The translations under genes were made by a program, and so were the position numbers. Below are positions 18,351 to 26,925 of a stretch of DNA of 64,000 bases, in pieces. Location: the NCBI RefSeq assembly GCF_026241225.1, contig NZ_JAPFQP010000002.1, forward strand, positions 476,926 to 540,925. The letters are read 5' to 3'. Source of the stretch: Lentiprolixibacter aurantiacus (GTDB lineage: Bacteria; Bacteroidota; Bacteroidia; Flavobacteriales; Flavobacteriaceae). Numbering within the stretch: position 1 is the first letter of the stretch; every line of letters begins with the position of its first letter. The notes beneath the pieces are model-generated. The model saw nothing but the letters and a program-made list of their open reading frames with translations. It was not told where the DNA came from and ran no database searches.

Positions 18351-19043
18351 ATGAAAAAGAACATTCTACTAATTGGAGGCTCCTATGGAATTGGCAATGC
18401 TCTTGCGTCAATGCTCCAAAACGGAAATCAGGTTTTTGTAGCTTCCCGGAGCAATGAAGGATTGGAAGGCATGAGTGTTACCCACATCCCTTTCGATGCC
18501 GCTTCGGATTCACTGGATTTAAGTGCCCTGCCCGGGGAACTTCATGGTTTTGTATATTGTCCGGGTAGCATTAACCTTAAGCCGTTCAAGATGATGAGTA
18601 CGGAATCCTTTGTTACGGATATGCAACTCAATTTCTTCAACCTCGTCAAGGTTACCAAAGAAGTTATGCCATTGATGGCAACGGGTTCCAGCATTGTTTT
18701 TTTCAGCACAGTTGCGGTAGGTACAGGAATGCCTTTTCATAGCAGCGTGGCAGCAGCTAAAGGCGCTATTGAGGGCTTTGCCAAATCTCTGGCAGCTGAA
18801 TATGCCCCTAAAATCAGATTCAATGTAGTAGCGCCATCCCTCGTGGATACGCCCCTAGCTTCCCGATTGCTGAGCAATGACCGCAAACGTGAAATGATGG
18901 CAGAACGCCATCCATTAAAGCGCTTTGGAAAAGCAGAAGATATTGCTGCAGCGGCAGCTTTCCTCTTGTCTGAGGATAGTAGCTGGATGACCGGCCAGAT
19001 ACTCGGTATAGACGGTGGCCTTTCTACCTTAAACGTAAGCTAA
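18351..19043 (+). CDS. SDR family protein with altered active site
   Basis: 230 residues with a Rossmann fold: glycine motif GGSYGIGNA near the N-terminus, FVYCPGSINLKPF in place of the NNAG region, Ser119 in FFSTVAVG, Lys137, and the C-terminal WMTGQILGIDGG of classical SDRs. The catalytic YxxxK should place Tyr at residue 133, but that codon (18747-18749) is Val, read as SSVAAAK. The protein may therefore be a binding protein or use another acid-base group. It lies between the SRPBCC and photolyase genes with one and zero bases of spacing. Confidence 0.85.
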   Translation: MKKNILLIGGSYGIGNALASMLQNGNQVFVASRSNEGLEGMSVTHIPFDAASDSLDLSALPGELHGFVYCPGSINLKPFKMMSTESFVTDMQLNFFNLVKVTKEVMPLMATGSSIVFFSTVAVGTGMPFHSSVAAAKGAIEGFAKSLAAEYAPKIRFNVVAPSLVDTPLASRLLSNDRKREMMAERHPLKRFGKAEDIAAAAAFLLSEDSSWMTGQILGIDGGLSTLNVS

Positions 19044-20351
19044 ATGGCTCAGGAAGTCTGCTTGTTCTGGTTCAGGAGAGACCTGCGAATTGAAGATAAT
19101 GCAGGTCTTTTTTCAGCTTTGAAATCGGGTTACCCTGTTCTGCCTCTGTTTATTTTTGATTCGGAAATCCTTAATTCCCTGCCAGAAGACGATGCCCGTG
19201 TGAGTTTCATACACCAGAACCTACAGCGTATTCGGGAATCCCTCAAACAATCAGCCGCATCATCCTTAGCTATATTTCAAGGTAAACCAGGAGAAGTTTT
19301 TCAAAATTTACTGGAAACATATGACGTTAAGTCCGTTTATACCAACGAAGACTACGAACCCTATGCCCTAAAACGGGATTCAGCCATATCAGCACTCCTG
19401 GCTGACCGCCAGATCCCTTTTATATCCTGTAAAGACCAGGTAGTTTTTGCTAAAGATGAGATTACCAAGGACGATGGAAACCCTTATGTGGTATACACCC
19501 CCTACATGCGAAAATGGAAAGCTTCGCTGGAGCCGGTAAATCACCTGCAGGAGCATAACAGCCAGGATCATCTCAATGCCCTGATAAAGGATACTGACCT
19601 CCCCAACCTGAGTCTGGAGGAAATCGGGTTCAGACCTTCGGAGATACAAGTACCGCCATATAAAGTAGATAGTTCCATAATTGACCAGTATGGTAAAAAA
19701 AGGGATTTCCCGGCCGTTAATGGCACCTCACGCCTTGGTCCACACCTCCGTTTCGGAACAGTTTCCATCCGTCATCTGGCTAAAAAAGCCCTCAGGAGCA
19801 AGGAGGAAACTTTTCTTAATGAACTTATCTGGAGGGAATTTTTTATGCAGATCCTATGGCATTTCCCCAGAACGGTACACGAATCCTTTAAAAAGCAATA
19901 CGATAATATTGTTTGGAGAAATGATCAATCCGAATTCGAAAAATGGAAAGAAGGAAAGACAGGATATGCCCTTGTAGACGCCGGCATGAGGGAACTGAAT
20001 GCAACAGGCTATATGCACAACCGAGTTCGCATGCTGGTTGCCAGTTTCTTATGCAAGCATTTGCTCATTGACTGGCGTTGGGGAGAAGCCTATTTTGCAG
20101 AAAAGCTCCTGGATTTTGAACTGAGCAGCAATGTGGGCAACTGGCAATGGGCCAGTGGTAGCGGGGTGGATGCAGCTCCTTATTTCCGGATTTTCAACCC
20201 CATGACGCAAATCGAAAAATTCGACAAGCAACGACGATACATAAAAAGATGGGTTCCGGAATTTGAAACGGAGGCTTATCCCGAAAAAATAGTCGACCAT
20301 AAAATGGCTCGCGAGCGCTGCCTGGAAACTTACAAGGCAGCCCTGAATTAA
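19044..20351 (+). CDS. phr: Deoxyribodipyrimidine photolyase (cryptochrome/photolyase family)
   Basis: 435 residues. The N-terminal alpha/beta antenna-binding domain starts with VCLFWFRRDLRIEDNAG. The helical FAD domain has TSRLGPHLRFGTVSIR, NELIWREFFMQILWHFP, GYMHNRVRMLVASFLCKHL and the conserved NWQWASGSGVDAAPYFRIFNP. These fit a class I type CPD photolyase, which repairs UV-made cyclobutane pyrimidine dimers with blue light. Repair against signalling cannot be fully separated by eye. It is the last gene of the operon behind the 17788 inverted repeat; 114 bases without a gene follow. Confidence 0.9.
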   Translation: MAQEVCLFWFRRDLRIEDNAGLFSALKSGYPVLPLFIFDSEILNSLPEDDARVSFIHQNLQRIRESLKQSAASSLAIFQGKPGEVFQNLLETYDVKSVYTNEDYEPYALKRDSAISALLADRQIPFISCKDQVVFAKDEITKDDGNPYVVYTPYMRKWKASLEPVNHLQEHNSQDHLNALIKDTDLPNLSLEEIGFRPSEIQVPPYKVDSSIIDQYGKKRDFPAVNGTSRLGPHLRFGTVSIRHLAKKALRSKEETFLNELIWREFFMQILWHFPRTVHESFKKQYDNIVWRNDQSEFEKWKEGKTGYALVDAGMRELNATGYMHNRVRMLVASFLCKHLLIDWRWGEAYFAEKLLDFELSSNVGNWQWASGSGVDAAPYFRIFNPMTQIEKFDKQRRYIKRWVPEFETEAYPEKIVDHKMARERCLETYKAALN

Positions 20352-20465
20352 GCTTCATTTTTTCCTTATATTTAAAGCAGGCCGATTTGACATTTGGTGC
20401 TTTCCTGACATTTTGGTTTTTCACCCTTAAAGAAATGTTTTTAGGATATTAAACAGACTAAACCT

Positions 20466-21893
20466 ATGAAACGTATTATTACTTTTTTACTGCTATTATC
20501 TATTTCTTCTCCCTTGTTAGCTCAAAATATGGGAAAGAACAAAAGGGATGTTATTGCTGCCATAGAGGAGAACAGGGAAGCATTCATAAATGCCAGTGAT
20601 TCCATCTGGGCACTGGCTGAAACTGCATTTGATGAAACTGTTTCAGCAGAAATCCTGGCCAGTATGGCAGAATTTAATGGGTTTAAGGTTGAACGCGGTG
20701 TGGCGGGCATGCCTACTGCTTTTGTTGCCACTTATGGATCAGGAAAACCCGTTATTAGTGTACTTGGTGAGTTTGATGCCCTTCCGGGTATCTCTCAAAA
20801 AGCGCAACCTGAAAAAGAAGCCTTAAAAGAAGGGGCGGCTGGGCACGGATGCGGACATAATCTCTTTGGTGTGGCCAGCCTGGCATCGGCCATTGCAGTC
20901 AAAGAACTCATCGAAGATGGAAAACTTAAGGGAACCGTAAAATTCTTTGGAACCCCTGCCGAAGAGAAGTTTTTTGGAAAGATTTGGATGGTACGTGAGG
21001 GGCTCTGGGATGATGTGGATGTAAACCTTAGCTGGCATCCGGGAGCAAACACCGAAGCAGATGTGCAAAGCACCCTGGCACTGGTTGATTTTAAGGTAGA
21101 ATTCTTCGGGCAGGCTGCCCATGCTTCTGCCGATCCCTGGAACGGGAGAAGTGCCTCAGACGCACTTGAATTATACACTACAGGGATCAATTACTACAGG
21201 GAACACATCAAACCCACGGTAAGAATCCATTACCATATTCAGGATGGCGGACAGGTAGTAAACGTTGTACCTGATTACGCCAAACTTTGGGTTAGGGTAA
21301 GGGATACTAAACGCAGTGGGATGTTGCCTGTTTATGAACAGGTTCAAAAGATGGCCGAGGGGGCTGCTATCATGGCCAATGTGGATTATAAAATATCGCT
21401 TATTTCCGGGATCTATGAAGTGCTTGTAAATCGCAGCGGAGGTGAAATCATGCAAAAGAACCTGGAGTTGCTTGGGCCCATTACCTATACCAATGAAGAA
21501 ACCGCTTTTGGCAAGAAGATCCAGGCCGCAACGGGCAAACCGCTGGTGGGAATGGATAGTAAGATCAGTCCGCTTAAAAGAACCCTGGAAAACCCCGGAG
21601 GGGGCTCTACGGACGTGGGAGACGTAAGCTGGAATGTTCCTAACATAAACCTGAGCGTTACGGTTGCTCCAAAAGATACCCCCTGGCATTCCTGGGCTGT
21701 AGTGGCCTGTGGTGGAATGAGCATTGGGCACAAAGGCATGATCTATGCCGCCAAGGCTCTGGCGATGACTATGGTAGACCTGTACGAAAAACCAAAGCTG
21801 GTAGAAAAGGTTAAGCAGGAATATATTGAGAGAAAAGGAGATGAAATATACAAACCCCTCGTGCCGGAAGGTCCACCTCCCGTTGGAAACTAA
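20466..21893 (+). CDS. Exported M20 family amidohydrolase (AbgB-like)
   Basis: 475 residues with a signal peptide (KRIITFLLLLSISSPLLAQ). It is an M20 metallopeptidase of the aminobenzoyl-glutamate utilisation type: the metal motif GHGCGHNLFG near residue 125, PAEEKFFGK, the dimerisation domain from about 200 (FFGQAAHASADPWNGRSA), and a late metal His in the GSTDVGDVSWN and PWHSWA region. It would hydrolyse an N-acyl amino acid or peptide-like amide in the periplasm. The substrate is unknown. It begins a run of six rightward genes, several of them exported. Confidence 0.88.
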   Translation: MKRIITFLLLLSISSPLLAQNMGKNKRDVIAAIEENREAFINASDSIWALAETAFDETVSAEILASMAEFNGFKVERGVAGMPTAFVATYGSGKPVISVLGEFDALPGISQKAQPEKEALKEGAAGHGCGHNLFGVASLASAIAVKELIEDGKLKGTVKFFGTPAEEKFFGKIWMVREGLWDDVDVNLSWHPGANTEADVQSTLALVDFKVEFFGQAAHASADPWNGRSASDALELYTTGINYYREHIKPTVRIHYHIQDGGQVVNVVPDYAKLWVRVRDTKRSGMLPVYEQVQKMAEGAAIMANVDYKISLISGIYEVLVNRSGGEIMQKNLELLGPITYTNEETAFGKKIQAATGKPLVGMDSKISPLKRTLENPGGGSTDVGDVSWNVPNINLSVTVAPKDTPWHSWAVVACGGMSIGHKGMIYAAKALAMTMVDLYEKPKLVEKVKQEYIERKGDEIYKPLVPEGPPPVGN

Positions 21894-21932
21894 ACATACA
21901 AACAATTAAACCTATAAAAAGAGCAAACCGAT

Positions 21933-22364
21933 ATGGCAGAAAGAGAGATTATCAAAGAATATCAGAATGGCGACCTTGTGGTGGTGTGGAAACCCAAGTC
22001 GTGCATTCATTCCGGGATTTGTGTAAAAACCCTTCCCAAAGTCTACAATCCGAATGAAAAGCCCTGGATAAAAGCTGAAAATGCCACTACAGATGAACTA
22101 AAAGCCCAGATAGACCTGTGCCCTTCCGGGGCCCTGAGTTATTATATGAAAGGTGAAAAGCAGACAGCAAGTCCTGCTGTACCGGCAACCCGGGTGGAAG
22201 TAGCTTCAGGTGGTCCCCTGCTGGTTCACGGTGCAATCGAAATAACCGGCACTGATGGACAGGTGGAAATGAAAAAGCGTACAACAGCTTTTTGCCGATG
22301 CGGAGCCTCCGGGAACAAGCCCTACTGCGATGGAACCCACAACAAAATTGATTTTTCTGATTAA
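21933..22364 (+). CDS. Ferredoxin-like (Fer4_19) and CDGSH iron-sulfur fusion protein
   Basis: 143 residues in two modules. Residues 1-72 hold Cys24, Cys30 and Cys63 in a divergent 4Fe-4S ferredoxin pattern (CIHSGIC, DLCPSGAL). Residues 90-143 carry a complete CDGSH site: Cys121, Cys123, Cys132 and His136 in CRCGASGNKPYCDGTH, which binds a 2Fe-2S cluster with one His ligand. There is no signal peptide, so it acts in the cytoplasm in electron or cluster transfer. The fusion occurs in other bacteria, but its partner is not known. It lies 39 bases after the M20 gene. Confidence 0.9.
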   Translation: MAEREIIKEYQNGDLVVVWKPKSCIHSGICVKTLPKVYNPNEKPWIKAENATTDELKAQIDLCPSGALSYYMKGEKQTASPAVPATRVEVASGGPLLVHGAIEITGTDGQVEMKKRTTAFCRCGASGNKPYCDGTHNKIDFSD

Positions 22365-22376
22365 AACCCCCATTAG

Positions 22377-23330
22377 ATGAAAGGAACAGGCATATTCGTT
22401 TCGGGTCGTTGGCCTATTATAAAAGCCCCTTTGTTTTTCCTTTTCGCACTGCTCATGAATTTATTGAATGCTCAGGAAAATTCGGAACTTATCTCTCAGC
22501 TGGAAACCTATGCGCTGGACACAGGTAAGCGAACTGTTGTCCTGACTGAGAATGCCCATTTTGAAGCCCCCAACTGGAGCACTGACGGGTCTTACCTGCT
22601 CATAAACCAGGAAGGCAAACTTTACAGGGTTTACCTCAAAGACAGCCGTAAGGAGCAGCTGAATAGCGGCATGGCCACACGTTGCAATAATGATCATGGC
22701 ATTTCTTTTAGCGGAAAGCTTATTGCTATAAGCAACAACGATCCCCCCCCAAACCCTAACTCAGGAGGTTCACGTATTTACGTGCTGCCTGTCACGGGGG
22801 GAAAACCAGAACTGATCACTCCAAATGCCCCCTCCTACTGGCATGGCTGGTCTCCGGATGATAAGTGGCTGGTCTATGTGGCAGAACGGGGTGGAGAATA
22901 CGACATTTATAAAATCAGCTTGGATGGTGGTGATGAAATACGGCTGACCGATTTACCTGGCCTTCAGGATGGTCCTGAATACAGTCCGGATGGTAAATAT
23001 ATTTATTACAATTCCGCCCACTCCGGGTCTATGGAGTTGTGGAGGATGGACCCGGACGGGAAGGAGCATACGCAATTAACAGACGATAAGTTCTCCAATT
23101 GGTTCCCACACCCGTCACCTGATGGCAGGTACCTGGTTTACCTTTCTTACCTTCAGGACCAGGGTGAAGGCCATCCGCCAATGAAAGAAGTGGCCTTGAA
23201 ATTAATGGACCTGAAGGACAAGTCGGTCAAAACCCTTACCTCCTTTACCGGGGGACAGGGAACCATAAATGTACCTTCCTGGTCTCCTGACAGTAAACAT
23301 TTTGCCTTTGTAACCTACAGGTACAAATAA
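22377..23330 (+). CDS. Exported TolB-like beta-propeller protein
   Basis: 317 residues. An N-terminal hydrophobic stretch ([20 protein letters not shown]) looks like a signal peptide. The rest is made of WD40-like PD40 repeats as in Tol[66 protein letters not shown] and [13 protein letters not shown]. The fold is likely a periplasmic five- or six-blade propeller for protein or ligand binding. It is too short and context-free to be TolB of a Tol-Pal system. It begins 12 bases after the CDGSH gene. Confidence 0.85.
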   Translation: MKGTGIFVSGRWPIIKAPLFFLFALLMNLLNAQENSELISQLETYALDTGKRTVVLTENAHFEAPNWSTDGSYLLINQEGKLYRVYLKDSRKEQLNSGMATRCNNDHGISFSGKLIAISNNDPPPNPNSGGSRIYVLPVTGGKPELITPNAPSYWHGWSPDDKWLVYVAERGGEYDIYKISLDGGDEIRLTDLPGLQDGPEYSPDGKYIYYNSAHSGSMELWRMDPDGKEHTQLTDDKFSNWFPHPSPDGRYLVYLSYLQDQGEGHPPMKEVALKLMDLKDKSVKTLTSFTGGQGTINVPSWSPDSKHFAFVTYRYK

Positions 23331-23354
23331 AAACGATCAAACTAAAATTCCTTT

Positions 23355-23798
23355 ATGAAATACATGCTGATGTCCGTTATCTTGCTGGGGTTATCCACCA
23401 GCAATGCCCAGGAATTTGACTTTCATTACGATCATTATTCTTTCGTAGTCCAGGATTTAAAAAAGGTTGGGGATTTTTATGCGGAGGTACTTAAACTTGA
23501 GGAGATTCCCCATCCATCAGATCCTGATGGGTTTAGATGGTTCAGGATCCGGGGCAGCCACCAGTTGCACCTTATTGGCAAGGATACAGTGGTCCGCCAG
23601 GAAAATAAAAGTGTGCATCTTTGTTTATCCACGGCTAATCTGGAAACATTTATAGAACATTTAAATGCCAGAGAAATACCCTATTGGGACTGGCCTGGCA
23701 ATAAAGGTGCTGTAACCAACAGGGCCGATGGGGTTAAACAAATCTATATACTTGATCCGGAAAGGAATTGGATTGAGATCAATAATGCCAAACACTAA
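23355..23798 (+). CDS. Exported VOC (glyoxalase/dioxygenase-like) protein
   Basis: 147 residues with a signal peptide (KYMLMSVILLGLSTSNAQ), followed by one vicinal-oxygen-chelate module pair: FDFHYDHYSFVVQDLKKVGDFY, the HQLHLIG strand, SVHLCLSTANLETFI and a C-terminal Glu in WIEINNA. His, His and Glu at the typical metal positions are present, so a metal site is likely. Export of a VOC protein is uncommon but known in Bacteroidota. It lies between the TolB-like and pirin genes and is probably cotranscribed with them. Confidence 0.85.
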   Translation: MKYMLMSVILLGLSTSNAQEFDFHYDHYSFVVQDLKKVGDFYAEVLKLEEIPHPSDPDGFRWFRIRGSHQLHLIGKDTVVRQENKSVHLCLSTANLETFIEHLNAREIPYWDWPGNKGAVTNRADGVKQIYILDPERNWIEINNAKH

Positions 23799-23808
23799 AC
23801 CCTTGTAT

Positions 23809-24810
23809 ATGAATTCTGATATCAAACGAATATATCCCCTTGGATTTCCCTGGCAGACCCAGGATCCCTTCTTGTTTTGTGTTTACCATCTGGACCATTA
23901 CCCCCAAGGCAATGAGGAAATGGGTCCGGATGCCCCCCTTGAAGGAAGGAACCTGGGTGGAGATTTTGTAATTAAGGATGGCTGGCGGATGTATCACGGG
24001 AAAAAAGTACCTGGGTTCCCCTATCATCCTCACCGGGGTTTTGAAACAGTTACCATAGTTAATCAGGGGTATTGCGACCATACAGATTCCCTGGGTGCCG
24101 CGGGGCGCTTTGGGGAAGGAGACGTACAATGGATGACCGCTGGTAAAGGAGTACAGCACTCTGAAATGTTTCCGCTGATCAATCGGGATGCGCCTAATAC
24201 GCTGGAACTTTTTCAGATATGGCTCAACCTGCCCAGACAGGATAAATTAACAGAGCCCTACTTCAAAATGCTTTGGCATGAAGACATTCCCATAGTAAAG
24301 CGGCAAGGGGTACAATTGAGGATCGTTGCTGGTAAATGGGGGGAAGAGAAGGGAGTAGCGCCTCCGCCAAACTCCTGGGCTGCGAATTCCCAGAATGAAG
24401 TAGGCATCTGGGAAATAACAATGGACCCTGGTGCAAGTCTTCAGTTGCCCGTAACAGGCGATTCCATCAATAGAAGCCTTTACCTCTTCGAAGGGGAAGA
24501 AGTAAGCCTTAATGATTCACAAATGAAGGTTGATCACGGTGCTGATCTGGTAGCTGGAGCAGCAATTACTGTTCAGAATGGCAATAAACAGGCTGGCCTT
24601 CTGCTTTTGCAAGGAGCCCCTATAGCTGAGCCTGTGGCAAAATATGGCCCATTTGTAATGAATACGCAGGAGGAAATACAGGAAGCCATGCGAGAATACC
24701 GTGATACGGAATTCGGAGGATGGCCCTGGCCTGAAGCAGAGTATGTTCACGACAGGGATAAAGGGCGCTTTGCGCTATATCCGGATGGACACCTTGAAGA
24801 ACGAAATTAA
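23809..24810 (+). CDS. Pirin family protein
   Basis: 333 residues from the ATG at 23809; in-frame ATGs at 23785 and 23728 lie inside the VOC gene and are less likely. The bicupin pirin fold is marked by YHPHRGFETVTIVNQG, GDVQWMTAGKGVQHSEM and NTLELFQIWLNLP; the four metal ligands His, His, His and Glu of the N-terminal cupin are present. Pirins are metal-binding and some act as quercetin dioxygenases. The role here is not known. The stop overlaps the next start (TAATG). Confidence 0.88.
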   Translation: MNSDIKRIYPLGFPWQTQDPFLFCVYHLDHYPQGNEEMGPDAPLEGRNLGGDFVIKDGWRMYHGKKVPGFPYHPHRGFETVTIVNQGYCDHTDSLGAAGRFGEGDVQWMTAGKGVQHSEMFPLINRDAPNTLELFQIWLNLPRQDKLTEPYFKMLWHEDIPIVKRQGVQLRIVAGKWGEEKGVAPPPNSWAANSQNEVGIWEITMDPGASLQLPVTGDSINRSLYLFEGEEVSLNDSQMKVDHGADLVAGAAITVQNGNKQAGLLLLQGAPIAEPVAKYGPFVMNTQEEIQEAMREYRDTEFGGWPWPEAEYVHDRDKGRFALYPDGHLEERN

Positions 24811-25226
24811 TGGAAACCCCTTTACTAGGTTTGCTGGCAGATGCAGGGTTATGCGTACTGGCCTGGATGGTTCAATTAATCGTTTATCCCGGGTTTCTGG
24901 AATACAATCCTTCTGACCTTATTTCATGGCATCGCAAATATACCCCAAGGATAACCGTTATCGTTGCACCCCTGATGCTTGTGCAGTTGGGGATAGCCAT
25001 CTATCATATAATTCGGGAACCATTTGGATATAATCTTATTTCGTTTATCCTAATCCTGGCAATCTGGTTGTTTACCTTCGCCTACTTTGTTCCCATTCAC
25101 CAAAAAATTGATGCGGGTAAAGCAAAGCAGGCAGATCTTCGAAGGCTGGTCAACCTGAGCTGGTCCCGGACCCTGCCCTGGACCCTGGTCTTTTTGATTA
25201 ACCTGATTAATTACAGGGTTTTGTAA
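24810..25226 (+). CDS. Small four-helix membrane protein
   Basis: 138 residues, about four hydrophobic helices (residues 5-25, 50-72, 77-98, 118-136). The pattern of short polar loops with HRKYTPRITVIVAP and FVPIHQKIDAG recalls the DUF1772 group, but I am not sure of the family. No catalytic motif is visible. Its start overlaps the pirin stop by one base, so translation is probably coupled. It closes the 20466-25226 run and is convergent with the GNAT gene. Confidence 0.75.
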   Translation: METPLLGLLADAGLCVLAWMVQLIVYPGFLEYNPSDLISWHRKYTPRITVIVAPLMLVQLGIAIYHIIREPFGYNLISFILILAIWLFTFAYFVPIHQKIDAGKAKQADLRRLVNLSWSRTLPWTLVFLINLINYRVL

Positions 25227-25255
25227 TTCTGTAGTTACACTGCGGATAGCCGTTT

Positions 25256-25579
25256 TCAGGAAATGGAGTAACCCGGGGCCAGGATCTCGTTTGCGTGTTC
25301 CGGATGCTTTTTTAAATAAGCCGCAACAAAAGGACAAAGGGGTGCCATTTTCAGGCCTTCACCGCGAATATACTCCAGTGTCCTGGAAACGATAAGGCTT
25401 CCCAGTCCATTCCCTTCAAGGGATTGGGGAACTTCGGTATGGGTCAGGAATATGGTATTCTGCTTATTCTGAATAAACTCGATAAAGGGGGTTATATCGC
25501 CTTCTCCTAATTGAAAGCGTTTTTTTCCTCCCATGTCTCGCACCAGTAGAGGTCTGCTTTCCCATTGTGATCGTTCCAT
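25256..25579 (-). CDS. Small GNAT-like N-acetyltransferase
   Basis: 107 residues, a minimal GNAT of the NATD1/YidJ type. The acetyl-CoA loop is seen as VPQSLEGNGLGSLIVSRTLEYIRG, preceded by the strand TIFLTHTEVP and followed by LCPFVAAYLKKHPEH. Substrates of this subgroup are not established. It lies 26 bases after murA on the same strand and is probably the last gene of the DUF4290-murA-GNAT operon. Confidence 0.85.
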   Translation of the reverse strand: MERSQWESRPLLVRDMGGKKRFQLGEGDITPFIEFIQNKQNTIFLTHTEVPQSLEGNGLGSLIVSRTLEYIRGEGLKMAPLCPFVAAYLKKHPEHANEILAPGYSIS

Positions 25580-25605
25580 TGCTTAACCTCAGCTTTTATT
25601 AGGAT

Positions 25606-26913
25606 TTAAACACGGTCAATTTTAGCCCCGATAGCCCGGAGTCGGGTATCGATATCCTCATAACCCCTGTCTATCTGCTCGATGTTATGTATTATGGATG
25701 TCCCTTTTGCGCTTAGCGCAGCAATTAACAGGGATACACCGGCCCGTATATCCGGTGACACCATTGTGGTAGCCTTTAAGGTCGATTTAAAGTCGTGCCC
25801 AATAACGGTAGCCCGGTGTGGGTCGCACAAGATAATCTTGGCTCCCATATCTATCAGTTTATCAACGAAAAAGAGCCTGCTCTCAAACATTTTTTGATGA
25901 ATGAGTACTTCTCCCCTCGCCTGTGTAGCCACTACGAGAATAATACTGAGCAAATCGGGGGTCAGTCCCGGCCAGGGTGCGTCGGCAACGGTTAGAATGG
26001 AGCCGTCTATATAATTGTGGATCTTATATCCCTCCTGATGTTCCGGGATAAAGATATCATCTCCCCTGCGCTCAATGGAGATCCCTAATTTGCGAAAGGC
26101 ATTGGGTATCTGCCCCAGGTCGTCCCAGCTTACATCCTTGATGGTAAGTTCACTGCGGGTCATTGCCGCCAGTCCTATCCAGCTGCCGATCTCAATCATA
26201 TCAGGCAACATGGTGTGTTCAGTTCCTCCAAGTTCCGAAACCCCTTCAATTTCCAGCAGATTGGAACCGATCCCGGAAATTTTAGCCCCCATGCGATTTA
26301 ACATCTTGCAAAGTTGCTGCAGGTAAGGTTCGCATGCGGCATTGTAAATAGTGGTCTTCCCTTCTGCGAGGACTGCAGCCATTACAATATTGGCCGTACC
26401 TGTTACTGAAGCTTCATCAAGCAACATATAGGCGCCTTTAAGTTTGGTAGCTTCTACGCCATAGAAGTACTCTTCCTTGTTATAGCGGAATTTGGCACCC
26501 AGGTTAATAAAACCTTCAAAATGGGTGTCCAGTCGCCTTCTTCCAATCTTATCGCCTCCAGGTTTGGGAATATAGCCCTTTCCAAACCTGGCCAAAAGTG
26601 GACCAACAAGCATAATAGAGCCTCTCAGCCCCCTGCCGTCCTGCTTGAATTTTTCAGATTGAAGGTATTCCAGGTTAACGTCATCTGCCTTGAAGGTGTA
26701 GGACCCCTTGCCCTTTTTCTGGATCTTGACACCCAGATCTTCCAGCAGCAGGATGAGTTTGTTTACATCCAGAATATCCGGGATGTTGTGAATGGTTACT
26801 TTTTCTGGGGTTAATAAAACAGCACAAAGGATTTGCAAGGCCTCGTTCTTGGCTCCCTGGGGTTTAATCTCCCCGTGAAGTTTGTGGCCTCCTTCAATTT
26901 TAAATGTACCCAT
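25606..26913 (-). CDS. murA: UDP-N-acetylglucosamine 1-carboxyvinyltransferase
   Basis: 435 residues, full-length MurA, which transfers enolpyruvate from PEP to UDP-GlcNAc in the first step of peptidoglycan synthesis in the cytoplasm. Motifs are GAKNEALQ near the N-terminus (Lys22 and Asn23), the RGSIMLVGPLLARFG stretch and the catalytic loop. In that loop the usual Cys (Cys115 in E. coli) is Asp121, in PGGDKIGRRRLD (codon 26551-26553). An Asp here keeps the enzyme active but blocks the covalent bond with fosfomycin, as known in other bacteria with this residue. The gene follows a DUF4290 gene by 12 bases. Confidence 0.95.
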   Translation of the reverse strand: MGTFKIEGGHKLHGEIKPQGAKNEALQILCAVLLTPEKVTIHNIPDILDVNKLILLLEDLGVKIQKKGKGSYTFKADDVNLEYLQSEKFKQDGRGLRGSIMLVGPLLARFGKGYIPKPGGDKIGRRRLDTHFEGFINLGAKFRYNKEEYFYGVEATKLKGAYMLLDEASVTGTANIVMAAVLAEGKTTIYNAACEPYLQQLCKMLNRMGAKISGIGSNLLEIEGVSELGGTEHTMLPDMIEIGSWIGLAAMTRSELTIKDVSWDDLGQIPNAFRKLGISIERRGDDIFIPEHQEGYKIHNYIDGSILTVADAPWPGLTPDLLSIILVVATQARGEVLIHQKMFESRLFFVDKLIDMGAKIILCDPHRATVIGHDFKSTLKATTMVSPDIRAGVSLLIAALSAKGTSIIHNIEQIDRGYEDIDTRLRAIGAKIDRV

Positions 26914-26925
26914 AAAATATGGTGG

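Noticed and set aside
18351..19043. Calling the SDR gene a pseudogene because the catalytic Tyr is lost
   Set aside because: The frame is full length, the fold is intact and the gene sits in a tight operon, so a changed role is more likely than decay.
21171..21905. A 244-codon minus-strand open frame across the M20 gene
   Set aside because: It mirrors the M20 coding frame and shows no recognisable motif.
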